The position numbers and the translations under genes are program-made. Positions 34,257 through 41,689 of a stretch of 64,000 bases of DNA are shown piece after piece. The notes under the pieces are model-generated. The model worked only from the letters and a program-made list of their open reading frames with translations, was not told the DNA's origin and did no database searches. Source of the DNA: Levilactobacillus yonginensis (GTDB lineage Bacteria > Bacillota > Bacilli > Lactobacillales > Lactobacillaceae). Each line of letters begins with the position of its first letter. Position 1 is the first letter of the stretch. The stretch spans positions 2,046,001-2,110,000 of the forward strand of contig NZ_OZ061549.1 of NCBI RefSeq assembly GCF_964065165.1. The letters are read 5' to 3'.

Positions 34257-34287
34257 TGGCATCTCTAAACTAGAGGTGCCATTTTAC
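34257..34287 (+). terminator. Intrinsic terminator
   Basis: TGGCATCTCT (34257-34266) pairs with AGAGGTGCCA (34272-34281), followed by TTTT. Confidence 0.8.
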
Positions 34288-34437
34288 TATCCTCAGCTTG
34301 AATGCCACTGAAAATAACCTCATCACCGCTAAATTATCTCCGCGACCAGTGACTGGGATTTTCAACTGCCATTGAATTTGAAAAATATAATGAATTCATC
34401 ATGAAAATATTTAAGTCTTAATTGCGGTGAACCAACC

Positions 34438-34570
34438 GGACGAGGTGCGACTGTCTCAGCCCCAACCTGAGCCAAGAAAGGCCGTGTGTCAGCCTTGATA
34501 GAACCTCACTAACCCTGACCTATCAAGGGCTGCCGGCCAGTTAAACCAGCAGTGAAGGGCCAATTGAAAC
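34438..34570 (-). repeat. Dispersed structured repeat, copy R9 (decayed)
   Basis: Minus-strand remnant. It keeps the CTTGATAG/CTATCAAG hairpin in the position of the family's third stem, but both ends are diverged. Confidence 0.4.
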
Positions 34571-34610
34571 TGCATTTGTGCGTTTTTGAGCAAAAGTTAA
34601 CGCTTTTCTA

Positions 34611-34639
34611 TTGCAAACGCTTCCAGCTCGTGATACTAT
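34611..34639 (+). promoter_or_regulatory. Promoter of the large ncRNA
   Basis: TTGCAA (34611-34616), 17-bp spacer, TACTAT (34634-34639), with TG at 34631-34632 forming an extended -10. The expected start point (about 34646) coincides with the first base of the closing helix. Confidence 0.75.
34612..34625 (+). promoter_or_regulatory. cre site overlapping the ncRNA -35
   Basis: TGCAAACGCTTCCA fits the CcpA operator consensus TGNAANCGNNNNCA at every fixed position and lies over the -35 element, a position that gives repression. Confidence 0.65.
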
Positions 34640-34645
34640 ATGTTT

Positions 34646-35240
34646 GTGGAAAGGAACAAAGAGTTGTGATAGCAACACCAGTTAATCTAAAGAGTCATTG
34701 TTTTCAATAGAAACTGATTTCCGTTATTTGCGCAAATCAGGTTTTACAGAAACTCCGAGATACTGAATGATATTTAACAACTCCGATAAACCTTCTAACG
34801 AACTCTAGCGGTTCCAAACAAAAGGATTTGGGTCATGTATCATGATTCACGAATATGGTTCACGAAAAACTGAATAAAGGTTTAACTTAGTGCTTGTTGT
34901 AAGCGTAAGTGTTTAAAGACTTGTAAACAGTTCCAGATTCAAGCTAGAGCTCGGATGTCACTGCGGCGAGGTTCACAAGGATTTCAAGAAGAATCGTTAA
35001 TAGCGAGTCTTGGTAAAGTGATGAAGGAATTAAGTTCCAAGTAAAACTGAAAACGGCAGCCGGAAGATAAATAGTGAAAATGTTAAAAGGGGCTGTGTCT
35101 GCTCAGTGGAAACGACAGTTATGAGGCGATTAAGAATTAAAAAGTTTACGCAACGGAAATTTAGTAACAATCACAACCTCCTTTCCATGAGTTAGCGGAC
35201 TTCAAGTTATTCTCTAAATAAACTTGAAGCCCGTTTTTGA
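34646..35240 (+). ncRNA. Large structured non-coding RNA, ROOL-like
   Basis: About 595 nt with no ORF, framed by its own promoter and a terminator. The two ends pair: TGGAAAGGA (34647-34655) with 35179-35187, and GTTGTGAT (34663-34670) with 35170-35177, giving two stacked closing helices over more than 500 nt. Internal hairpins include AAACTGATTT/AAATCAGGTTT (34711-34745). Length, the multi-helix closed form and occurrence in a Lactobacillus fit the ROOL class (rumen-originating, ornate, large; about 580 nt). GOLLD is longer and often carries a tRNA, which is not seen here. Lack of coding and presence of the helices are seen directly. Class membership is inference, and ROOL function is unknown. 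Confidence 0.65.
35196..35238 (+). terminator. Terminator of the large ncRNA
   Basis: CTTCAAGTT (35200-35208) pairs with AACTTGAAG (35221-35229), extended by CGG/CCG, then TTTTT. Confidence 0.85.
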
Positions 35241-35601
35241 TTTCGGAGAGACTTGTTGTTCGGGTCAACCAGAGATTTACAGTTTTAGATAATGGTCTTG
35301 GTATAAATAGTTTAATGGGAAATCCCGTAGACTAGCCGGGCTATCAGCACCTTTTTGATCTTTGAAAACTAGGGGAATTGTTAAAGGTAAATCCTTTTAG
35401 CAGATTAATGACGTCGTTCGGAATGCTCCCGAACAGATGGCTTCCCGTAACTGATTCATTGCCTGAATGTTCGGAAATAGGCAATAAACAGTTTTCCGCA
35501 ATCGACCATTTACAGGCCGGTTCGGAAAAGGTATATTATTACTAGACCGAAAAATTTTGTTAAAGAATTTTATGGAACGTTGACCTAAGGAGTGAGAAGT
35601 A
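35241..35601. other. Non-coding stretch downstream of the ncRNA
   Basis: No ORF. It should hold the promoter of the phosphopentomutase-like gene. An inverted repeat GGAAATCCCGTAGACTAGCCGGG is partly visible near 35318-35341, but no confident element can be named. Confidence 0.3.
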
Positions 35602-36426
35602 GTGGCCTTTCATCGCATTTTTGTGATTGATTTTGCTGGATTGGGTCTGGGCGAAGCCTCGGATGCTAACCGCTTTCAATCTGTGGGCGCCGATACGTTG
35701 GGTCACGTGGCGGTTAGTTGGCCCGATAAACTAAATCTTCCAACATTACAGCAGTTGGGGCTTGGTAATATTCGTGTTGACCATCCCATTCCCGGAGTTC
35801 CTCCGGTGGATCATCCCGCTGGATTCTTCGGTCGCTTGCATGTGCAGGCGGAAGGTAACCGGCGCGCCACGGGGTTACGTGAGATGTGGGACTTCACTGG
35901 TCGTGAGCGCACGGAAAGTGTGTTTGACACCTTACCCACGGCTGGTTATGACGTCAGTCTAGCCGGACCATTTCTCAGTTATCTTCAAACGCAGAACCTG
36001 GCGCAACGGAATCAATTGGGCAGTAATCAAGATGCCTTCCGGATTCTCTACGACCGGTTGTATCAGCCGGCTTCAGGATTGACCTACGTCGTGTTACCAG
36101 ATTTCCGGTTCGCTGGTTCCCAGCAAGATCCTCATGCATTTGGGGAGTCCCTGGAAAGCGCCGACCGGTATCTCACACAGGTCAAGCATGATCTGGGGGC
36201 CAACGATCTGCTGATTGTTACCGCCACTCATGCCGACGACCCGACTATGGCAGTCACGCCGACTCGTGAGTATTTACCACTACTGGCGTATTCGCCGTCG
36301 CGGCCAAGCGCACACGCGTTGGGCATTCGGCGAACGTTAGCCGACGTGGGGGCCACGGTCCTCGAGAACTTCGGTTTAGCAGCCTACGCTGCCGGACATA
36401 GCTTTTTAAATGAAATTACGCAATAA
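35602..36426 (+). CDS. Phosphopentomutase (DeoB)-like protein, short and lacking key residues
   Basis: 274 aa from a GTG start behind AAGGAG; DeoB is about 390 aa. The start (FVIDFAGLGLGEASDANRF, VGADTLGHVAV, LNLPTLQQLGLGNI) and end (LLIVTATHADDPTM, TREYLPLLAYSPSR) align with DeoB, so the middle cap domain is shortened. The metal site looks broken: the DHG.DP motif is THADDP, the HTREY histidine is Pro, and the phosphothreonine segment KDT is replaced (GNRRATGLREMWDF). It lies upstream of a nucleoside transporter gene. It may be a pseudoenzyme with a regulatory role, or act on another substrate. Authentic DeoB would convert ribose or deoxyribose 1-phosphate to the 5-phosphate. Confidence 0.7.
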   Translation: MAFHRIFVIDFAGLGLGEASDANRFQSVGADTLGHVAVSWPDKLNLPTLQQLGLGNIRVDHPIPGVPPVDHPAGFFGRLHVQAEGNRRATGLREMWDFTGRERTESVFDTLPTAGYDVSLAGPFLSYLQTQNLAQRNQLGSNQDAFRILYDRLYQPASGLTYVVLPDFRFAGSQQDPHAFGESLESADRYLTQVKHDLGANDLLIVTATHADDPTMAVTPTREYLPLLAYSPSRPSAHALGIRRTLADVGATVLENFGLAAYAAGHSFLNEITQ

Positions 36427-36701
36427 GTAAGTGTAGAACGAACCTTGAAAGGGGGTGAGGGGGCGTCATACCGGATAAGTTCGATTGGGTTGCAAAGGTC
36501 AGCCGACCACTAAGCCGTAATTTATCAATTATTCACCAATTTTTTCCTTGGTGGTCGCTGAGACTCAATCGTTACGAACCGGCGTCGTTCGTTCGTAACA
36601 GAAGTTATGCGTTACATAATTTCTGCAGCAACATCGTGTCAACTTTTGTGCGGGAACGCTCGTGCATCAAACAATAATATCGGAAAGAGGTATTTTGACC
36701 A
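36427..36701 (+). promoter_or_regulatory. Structured region upstream of the nucleoside transporter gene
   Basis: Two hairpins: CGACCACTAAG (36504-36514) with CTTGGTGGTCG (36547-36557), and a perfect GTTACGAAC/GTTCGTAAC (36571-36579, 36591-36599). No T run follows, so these are regulatory or processing structures rather than simple terminators. Confidence 0.4.
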
Positions 36702-37961
36702 ATGCTAGTCGCAGTCAATATTTTAGGGGTAATCGTTTACCTCGCTATCGCTTTCTTATTCTCTAAGAATAAGAAGAAAATTAATTGGAAATCAACTGCC
36801 ATTGTTTTAGTACTTAACTTGATCTTAGCCTGGTTCTTCACCAGTTTCTCAATCGGTCAAGACATTGTTAAGGGTGCCGCAGATGGTTTCAACTGGTTAG
36901 TGCAAGTTGCCTACCAAGGGATTGTCTTCGCCTTACCTAACTGGGTAACGCCACAATTCGGTGGGACTGCTAAGTCCATGAACTTCATTACCAGTTCATT
37001 GCTGCCAATCTTATTGGTTGTTCCAATGTTTGATATCCTGACTTACATCGGGATCTTACCATGGATCATCAAGTGGGTTGGTCGTGGCCTTTCCTTCATT
37101 ACTGGTCAACCTAAGTTTGAATCATTCTTCTCTGTTGAAATGATGTTCTTAGGTAACACTGAAGCCTTAGCCGTTTCTCAATTGCAATTGAAGAGCATGC
37201 GTAAAGAACGTAACTTGACGCTTGCTATGATGTCCATGTCATGTATCACTGCCTCCATTCTGGGTGCATATACCCAAATGGTTCCTGGGCAATTCGTTTT
37301 GACGGCCGTTCCAATTAACATCTTGAACGCCATCATCGTGACGAACATGTTGAACCCTGTTGAAGTAACGCCAGAAGAAGACACCATTGCTAAAATTGGT
37401 GGGTCTAACACTGCTGCTGCTGAAGAAGGCGCCGTTGAAGATGATGGGAAGCGCGAACCATTCTTCTCATTCTTGGGTGACTCCATCTTGGGTGCTGGTC
37501 GTCTGATCTTGATCATTGCCGCAAACGTTATCGCCTTCGTTGCCTTAGCTGCTTTGATCGACAAGTTGCTTGGCTTGGTTTACCCATGGTTATCCTTGGA
37601 ACACATCTTGGGGATCATCATGTTCCCATTTGCATGGTTAATGGGTCTGAACGTCAACGATGCGTTCGGCTTCGCACAGTACATGGGTACTAAGTTGGTT
37701 ACGAACGAATTCGTTGTCATGGGTAAGATTTCTTCAACCATCAACACGAATGCTTTCTCACCTCACTACCGGGCAATCCTGACTGTCTTCTTGACTTCAT
37801 TCGCTAACTTCTCAACTACTGGGATGATTATCGGTTGTTTCAAGGGGATCGTTGACCGTGAAAACAACGAACTTATCTCTAAGAACGTTGGTTACATGCT
37901 CCTTTCCGGGATTCTGGTTTCCTTGCTATCAGCCGGAATTGTAGGACTGTTTGTTTGGTAA
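36702..37961 (+). CDS. Concentrative nucleoside transporter (NupC/CNT family)
   Basis: 419 aa. The CNT signature elements are present: SFFSVEMMFLGNTEALAVSQ (residues about 140-159), then the NTNAFSPHYRAILTVFLTSFANFSTTGMIIG region. About ten hydrophobic helices are visible. It imports nucleosides with H+ or Na+. The loop of about residues 224-252 is acidic. AAAGAGGT precedes the ATG. It sits in a nucleoside-salvage neighbourhood with a DeoB-like gene upstream and a purine permease and nucleoside hydrolase downstream. Codon use is strongly biased, suggesting good expression. Confidence 0.92.
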   Translation: MLVAVNILGVIVYLAIAFLFSKNKKKINWKSTAIVLVLNLILAWFFTSFSIGQDIVKGAADGFNWLVQVAYQGIVFALPNWVTPQFGGTAKSMNFITSSLLPILLVVPMFDILTYIGILPWIIKWVGRGLSFITGQPKFESFFSVEMMFLGNTEALAVSQLQLKSMRKERNLTLAMMSMSCITASILGAYTQMVPGQFVLTAVPINILNAIIVTNMLNPVEVTPEEDTIAKIGGSNTAAAEEGAVEDDGKREPFFSFLGDSILGAGRLILIIAANVIAFVALAALIDKLLGLVYPWLSLEHILGIIMFPFAWLMGLNVNDAFGFAQYMGTKLVTNEFVVMGKISSTINTNAFSPHYRAILTVFLTSFANFSTTGMIIGCFKGIVDRENNELISKNVGYMLLSGILVSLLSAGIVGLFVW

Positions 37962-37997
37962 AATAAACGCTCACTCATGCGAGTAGGCTAAAAATTG

Positions 37998-38030
37998 GAT
38001 GGCCCAGGGGCACTAGCTTCCTGGGCCATC
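37998..38030 (+). terminator. Hairpin after the nucleoside transporter gene
   Basis: GATGGCCCAG (37998-38007) pairs with CTGGGCCATC (38021-38030). No T run, so termination is uncertain. Confidence 0.45.
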
Positions 38031-38074
38031 TGTGTCACTAGGCCCTTGGTTTTAGTGGCAAAATGGTGTAAGGA

Positions 38075-38223
38075 AGCCGCTCACTGCGGGCCTTGTGGGG
38101 CTGGAACGGTGCCGGCACAACTTGAAGCCTCGAATACCACGAGTCTCCAAGCTTGGCCTTGTTCTAAGCCGTAAACGGCTAAGAACAACGAGGCGCCTGA
38201 GCCCCCGGCCCTCCGTTCGCTGG
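38075..38223 (-). repeat. Dispersed structured repeat, copy R10
   Basis: Minus-strand copy of the shorter subtype without the ACCGCTCTTTGG hairpin. The hairpin GTTCTTAGCCG/CGGCTTAGAAC is perfect. It shares the GGCACCGTTCCAGCCC motif with R12. Forms a back-to-back pair with R11. Confidence 0.75.
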
Positions 38224-38422
38224 ATAGTGGTTGTTAAAACCATGGTTCTAGTGAAGTGGGGGCGGCAACAATTGGCTCTGATTTTCAGTGAGACAACGGT
38301 GTTAACTCGGACTCGCTGGCTCACAATCAATAGTGGCCAATTAACACGCAGTCTGAGTCACTGCCGGTTCATGGGCTTAGTTGTGGGCCGACCACGTGGT
38401 TGTGGCGATGCACTAATCGTGA

Positions 38423-38592
38423 GCCGGAGGATGGCAGGGACCGCGCAGTGTCGATGTTCTTAGCGGTTTACCGCTTAGAACATGGGCCGACCTTGGAAAC
38501 TCGCGAACTGAGCGAGGTTTCAAGGCGCCTGAGAGACCGCTCTTAGGCTCCCAGGTTCGCCCCACAGCGCGGTCCCTGCCAGCCGCAGGCGG
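38423..38592 (+). repeat. Dispersed structured repeat, copy R11
   Basis: Begins GCCGGAGG and ends CCGCAGGCGG. The basal stem GGCAGGGACCGCGC (38433-38446) pairs perfectly with 38567-38580. It has the hairpin GTTCTTAGCGG/CCGCTTAGAAC (38456-38481), and CCTGAGAG/CTCCCAGG around the loop ACCGCTCTTAGG. Confidence 0.88.
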
Positions 38593-38651
38593 GCAACTTG
38601 TTCTTCAACGCAACCAACAAGTAACCACCCAACAACTAAGCCCATAACCTT

Positions 38652-38680
38652 TTGGCAGTAACGAAGGACCATGTTAAAAT
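38652..38680 (+). promoter_or_regulatory. Promoter of purine permease gene
   Basis: TTGGCA (38652-38657), 17-bp spacer, TAAAAT (38675-38680). Confidence 0.8.
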
Positions 38681-38687
38681 ATAAGGC

Positions 38688-38828
38688 GGTTGGCAATTGC
38701 CAGCCGTACGGGTGTCCGACCTTTCCTCAGCGGGAAAGTGAAACCCAGCCGGAAGTTTGAGACCCTCCGGTTGCAATGCCCGTGAAGTTTGTGCGTCACA
38801 GCTGGCGCACCGAAAGATAGGGATTTTT
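38688..38828 (+). promoter_or_regulatory. Structured 5' leader of purine permease gene, candidate riboswitch
   Basis: The 140-nt leader folds by eye into a hairpin GGTTGGCAATTGCCAGCC (38688-38705). A three-way junction follows: ACGGG (38708-38712) with CCCGT (38779-38783) enclosing CTTTCC/GGAAAG (38721-38726, 38733-38738) and CCGGA/TCCGG (38749-38753, 38766-38770). Then comes a hairpin GTGCG/CGCAC (38791-38810) close to the weak ribosome-binding site. It does not show the conserved bases of the purine riboswitch class that I know. Ligand unknown. Confidence 0.5.
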
Positions 38829-40142
38829 ATGGATAAGCAACAGACGCAGGTGGAACGCGCCAACGACATGACGCTACGCGAAGCACTGCGACATAAGGAT
38901 GTCGTTCGAAACGAGATAATCGCCGGAGTGACGGGGTTCTTCGCCATCTCCTACATTATTATCGTGAACCCGTTGATCCTGAAGGACGCGGGAATTCCCA
39001 CGGACTTGAGCGTCTTCGCCACCATTTTCTCGTCAGTCATTGGGTGTTTGATGATGGCCTTCTGGGCCAATGCACCGGTGATTTTGACGCCTGGGATGGG
39101 GGTCAACGCCTTCTTTACCTACACCATCGTGGTGAACATGGGGCTAAGTTGGCAAGAAGCACTGGGTATCGCGGCGGTCGCCAGTTTTATTTACATGTTG
39201 ATTGCCTTCACTAAAGTTTCGACCATTCTCTCAGAGGCGATTCCAGAGTCGCTGAAGAGTGGGATTACCGCGGGGATTGGGCTCTTCCTGGTTGAAATTG
39301 GCCTGGAAAAAGCGGGCCTGATCGTCGCCGGTAAAACCTCACTGGTCGTACTAGGTGATTTGACCAAACCGACGCCGTTATTGGCTCTGTTTGGCCTGGT
39401 ACTCAGCTTGATTCTTTACATCCGCAAGATTAAAGGGAACTTCTTCATCGGCATCATTGCCACGAGTTTGCTGGCGTTCTTTCTGGGTGTGAAGGATAGT
39501 GACACGCCAACCGTTGATCTAGCACGGTTGGGCCAATACCACGAAATCGTCTTCAAAAATGACTTCTCTCACTGGTTGAGCACACCGTTCATCTTAGCGG
39601 CCTTCTCGATGACCATGATTTTGGTCTTCGAGTCGATGGGCCTGTTACAGGGCCTGCTACCGAACCACAAGAAGTTCAAGAAGACCTTTGAGGGAAGTGC
39701 GGTTACCACGTTTCTGTCTGGTTTCTTAGGGACCAGCCCGACCGTTGCCGCAGCCGAAAGTGCCTCCGGAATCGAGAGTGGGGGTCGGACCGGGATCATG
39801 GCCTTAGTGGCCGCCGTCCTGTTTGCCCTCTCCCTGATTTTCGTACCGCTGCTGGCCTACGTTCCTTCAGCTGCCATTGCGCCAGTGATTATCATCACTG
39901 GGGCCATTATGATGGCTGCCATCGGCAACATTGACATGAAGGACTTCTCTGAGTGGTTCCCAGCCTTTCTGATCATCGTGTTAATTTCGTTCACCAATAG
40001 TATTGCCACCGGGTTGGCTTTCGGATTCGTTTGCTACCCCATCATGAAAGTGGCGTTGGGCAAGGCCAAAGAGTTGACCTGGCCAGTTTATCTGCTTGGT
40101 GGGTTATTCCTGTGTGACTTGGTCTTCAGTGCCATGTTATAG
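38829..40142 (+). CDS. NCS2-family purine permease (PbuG/PbuO/AzgA type)
   Basis: 437 aa from the ATG at 38829; the frame reported upstream to 38757 lies in the leader. It has TPGMGVNAFFTYTIV (AzgA-like first signature), SLKSGITAGIGLFLVEIGLEKAGLI, LVFESMGLLQGLLP and GTSPTVAAAESASGIESGGRTGIMA, all diagnostic of the hypoxanthine/guanine/adenine permease subgroup. About 12-14 hydrophobic helices. It imports purine bases, presumably with H+. A folded leader and a good promoter precede it, suggesting transcript control by a metabolite. Confidence 0.9.
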   Translation: MDKQQTQVERANDMTLREALRHKDVVRNEIIAGVTGFFAISYIIIVNPLILKDAGIPTDLSVFATIFSSVIGCLMMAFWANAPVILTPGMGVNAFFTYTIVVNMGLSWQEALGIAAVASFIYMLIAFTKVSTILSEAIPESLKSGITAGIGLFLVEIGLEKAGLIVAGKTSLVVLGDLTKPTPLLALFGLVLSLILYIRKIKGNFFIGIIATSLLAFFLGVKDSDTPTVDLARLGQYHEIVFKNDFSHWLSTPFILAAFSMTMILVFESMGLLQGLLPNHKKFKKTFEGSAVTTFLSGFLGTSPTVAAAESASGIESGGRTGIMALVAAVLFALSLIFVPLLAYVPSAAIAPVIIITGAIMMAAIGNIDMKDFSEWFPAFLIIVLISFTNSIATGLAFGFVCYPIMKVALGKAKELTWPVYLLGGLFLCDLVFSAML

Positions 40143-40166
40143 CGGGAATTTACCGCCAGCCTAAAA

Positions 40167-40180
40167 CGTAAGCGTTTCCG
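40167..40180 (+). promoter_or_regulatory. cre-like site before nucleoside hydrolase gene
   Basis: CGTAAGCGTTTCCG resembles the CcpA operator with mismatches only at the two outer fixed positions; 44 bp before the start. Confidence 0.35.
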
Positions 40181-40223
40181 CTTTATAAAATTACAACTAA
40201 TTTCATTGGGAGGATATTTTATT

Positions 40224-41138
40224 ATGACTATCAAAATTATTATGGATACAGACCCAGGTATTGACGATGCAGCTGCTTTGACTATGGCTATCAACGACCC
40301 TAAGATCGACTTGAAGTTGATCACCACGGTTGCTGGTAACGTTACGGTCGACAAGACCACCATCAACGCCTTGAAGATCGTTCGGTTCTTCAACCAAGAC
40401 ATTCCAGTTGCCGGTGGTGCTGAACAACCACTGTTCAAGGACTTTGAAGATGCTGCTCGGATTCACGGAGCATCCGGGATGCCTGGCTACGAATTCCCAA
40501 CTGATTTGCCAACGCCATTACACAAGACGGCCGTTGAAGCTCTGCATGATGAAATCATGGCTAGTCCAGATCCAATCACGTTGGTCCCAACGGGTTCATA
40601 CACCAACATCGCTTTGCTCTTCTCTGAATACCCAGAAGTTAAGAGCCACATCGAACGGATCGTGGCCATGGGTGGTTCATTAGGCATGGGGAACATGACG
40701 AGTGCCGCTGAATTCAACGTCTTCACCGACCCAGACGCTGCCGCTATCGTTTACAAGTCCGGTGTGCCAATCGTGATGGTTGGTTTGGACATCACCATGA
40801 AGGCTTTGTTGACGCACGAAAGCATCGAAGAATTGCCTAAGATCAGTGAAACTGGGAAGATGTTACACGACATCATCGTTAACGATGGTGACAACAGTGA
40901 TGCTGGGATCGCCATGCATGACGTGAACACCATCTTCTACCTGTTACACCCAGAAGCAATTACGACCAAGGACATGTGGGTCGACGTTGTGACCGATGGC
41001 CCAGCTATTGGTGAAACGGTCGGCGATATTCGTGGGGCTTATCACGATGGCAAGACCAACGCGAAGGTTTCTGTCGACATCGACGACCAAGCCTTCAACA
41101 AGTGGTTCCTTGAAGAAGTTCGGGCCATTAAGAACTAG
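40224..41138 (+). CDS. rihC: Inosine/uridine-preferring nucleoside hydrolase
   Basis: 304 aa from the ATG at 40224 with GGGAGGATATT upstream. The N-terminal DTDPGIDDA (residues 8-16) is the calcium-binding motif of nucleoside hydrolases. VAMGGSLGMGNMTSAAEFNVFTDPDAAAIVY carries the substrate-binding Asn/Glu cluster, and HDVNTIFYLLHPE the C-terminal Asp/His pair. The enzyme splits ribonucleosides to base and ribose. With the nucleoside transporter and the purine permease it forms a salvage set. Subtype RihA, RihB or RihC cannot be separated with certainty by eye, so the symbol is provisional. Strong codon bias. Confidence 0.85.
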   Translation: MTIKIIMDTDPGIDDAAALTMAINDPKIDLKLITTVAGNVTVDKTTINALKIVRFFNQDIPVAGGAEQPLFKDFEDAARIHGASGMPGYEFPTDLPTPLHKTAVEALHDEIMASPDPITLVPTGSYTNIALLFSEYPEVKSHIERIVAMGGSLGMGNMTSAAEFNVFTDPDAAAIVYKSGVPIVMVGLDITMKALLTHESIEELPKISETGKMLHDIIVNDGDNSDAGIAMHDVNTIFYLLHPEAITTKDMWVDVVTDGPAIGETVGDIRGAYHDGKTNAKVSVDIDDQAFNKWFLEEVRAIKN

Positions 41139-41183
41139 TTTCGTAAAGTGAATGAGCTAAACGTCGTTTGAAATGACGACGGC

Positions 41184-41223
41184 AAAGGTAGTGTCAGACT
41201 GCGGTCTGACACTACCTTTTTTG
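41184..41223 (+). terminator. Strong intrinsic terminator
   Basis: AAAGGTAGTGTCAGAC (41184-41199) pairs perfectly with GTCTGACACTACCTTT (41204-41219), then T's. Confidence 0.92.
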
Positions 41224-41320
41224 ATGAAAAAAACTTTACAGAAACGGGTGGTCTTTCCATACAGAATCGTTACATGAGCTTGGTATGATGGAGTCAAAAT
41301 TAGGGGAAGAGGATGGTCCT

Positions 41321-41413
41321 ATGTCTGCCACAGATACGGATACGTTGATCTTGTTGATTTTAACCTGGCTCCCCATGCTATGGTTCGTACGGAAGCCGAA
41401 GAACCGGTACTAG
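41321..41413 (+). CDS. Small membrane peptide, 30 aa
   Basis: ATG at 41321 with GAAGAGGAT upstream and an extended -10 TGGTATGAT about 35 bp before. The peptide starts MSATDTDT, continues with one hydrophobic helix LILLILTWLPMLWFV and ends in a basic tail RKPKNRY. This charge pattern is that of a small inner-membrane peptide, either a regulatory subunit or a type I toxin-like product. It is too short for standard gene calling. Confidence 0.4.
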   Translation: MSATDTDTLILLILTWLPMLWFVRKPKNRY

Positions 41414-41689
41414 TTGAAAATAAAGCTGGGTCCTCAGAGTTGTTTCTGGGGGCCTTGATTAGTCGGGTGATGATGATAAATTGAATCGGTAATTCTGGCT
41501 GATTGGAATCGGATAACCTGGCGAGTTTGCTCAGCTTTTGCGGAAAATTTACAAGATGTTGACAGAGACCACATCAATTATTTACAAGAATCCGCTATGC
41601 TAGGGAGTAACTTAGTGATAGTCGGGGTTCTGCTGTCGCCGGGTGCTGTCCCGGTGGCTGCAAGTTTATTTGATGGGGGCAACGGGGGC

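Noticed and set aside
34646..35240. GOLLD RNA as the identity of the large ncRNA
   Set aside because: GOLLD is usually longer and often contains a tRNA; neither applies here, so ROOL is the better guess.
32601..35240. Prophage region
   Set aside because: The ImmA-type peptidase and a ROOL-like RNA can occur on phages, but no integrase, capsid, tail, lysis genes or attachment repeats are seen.
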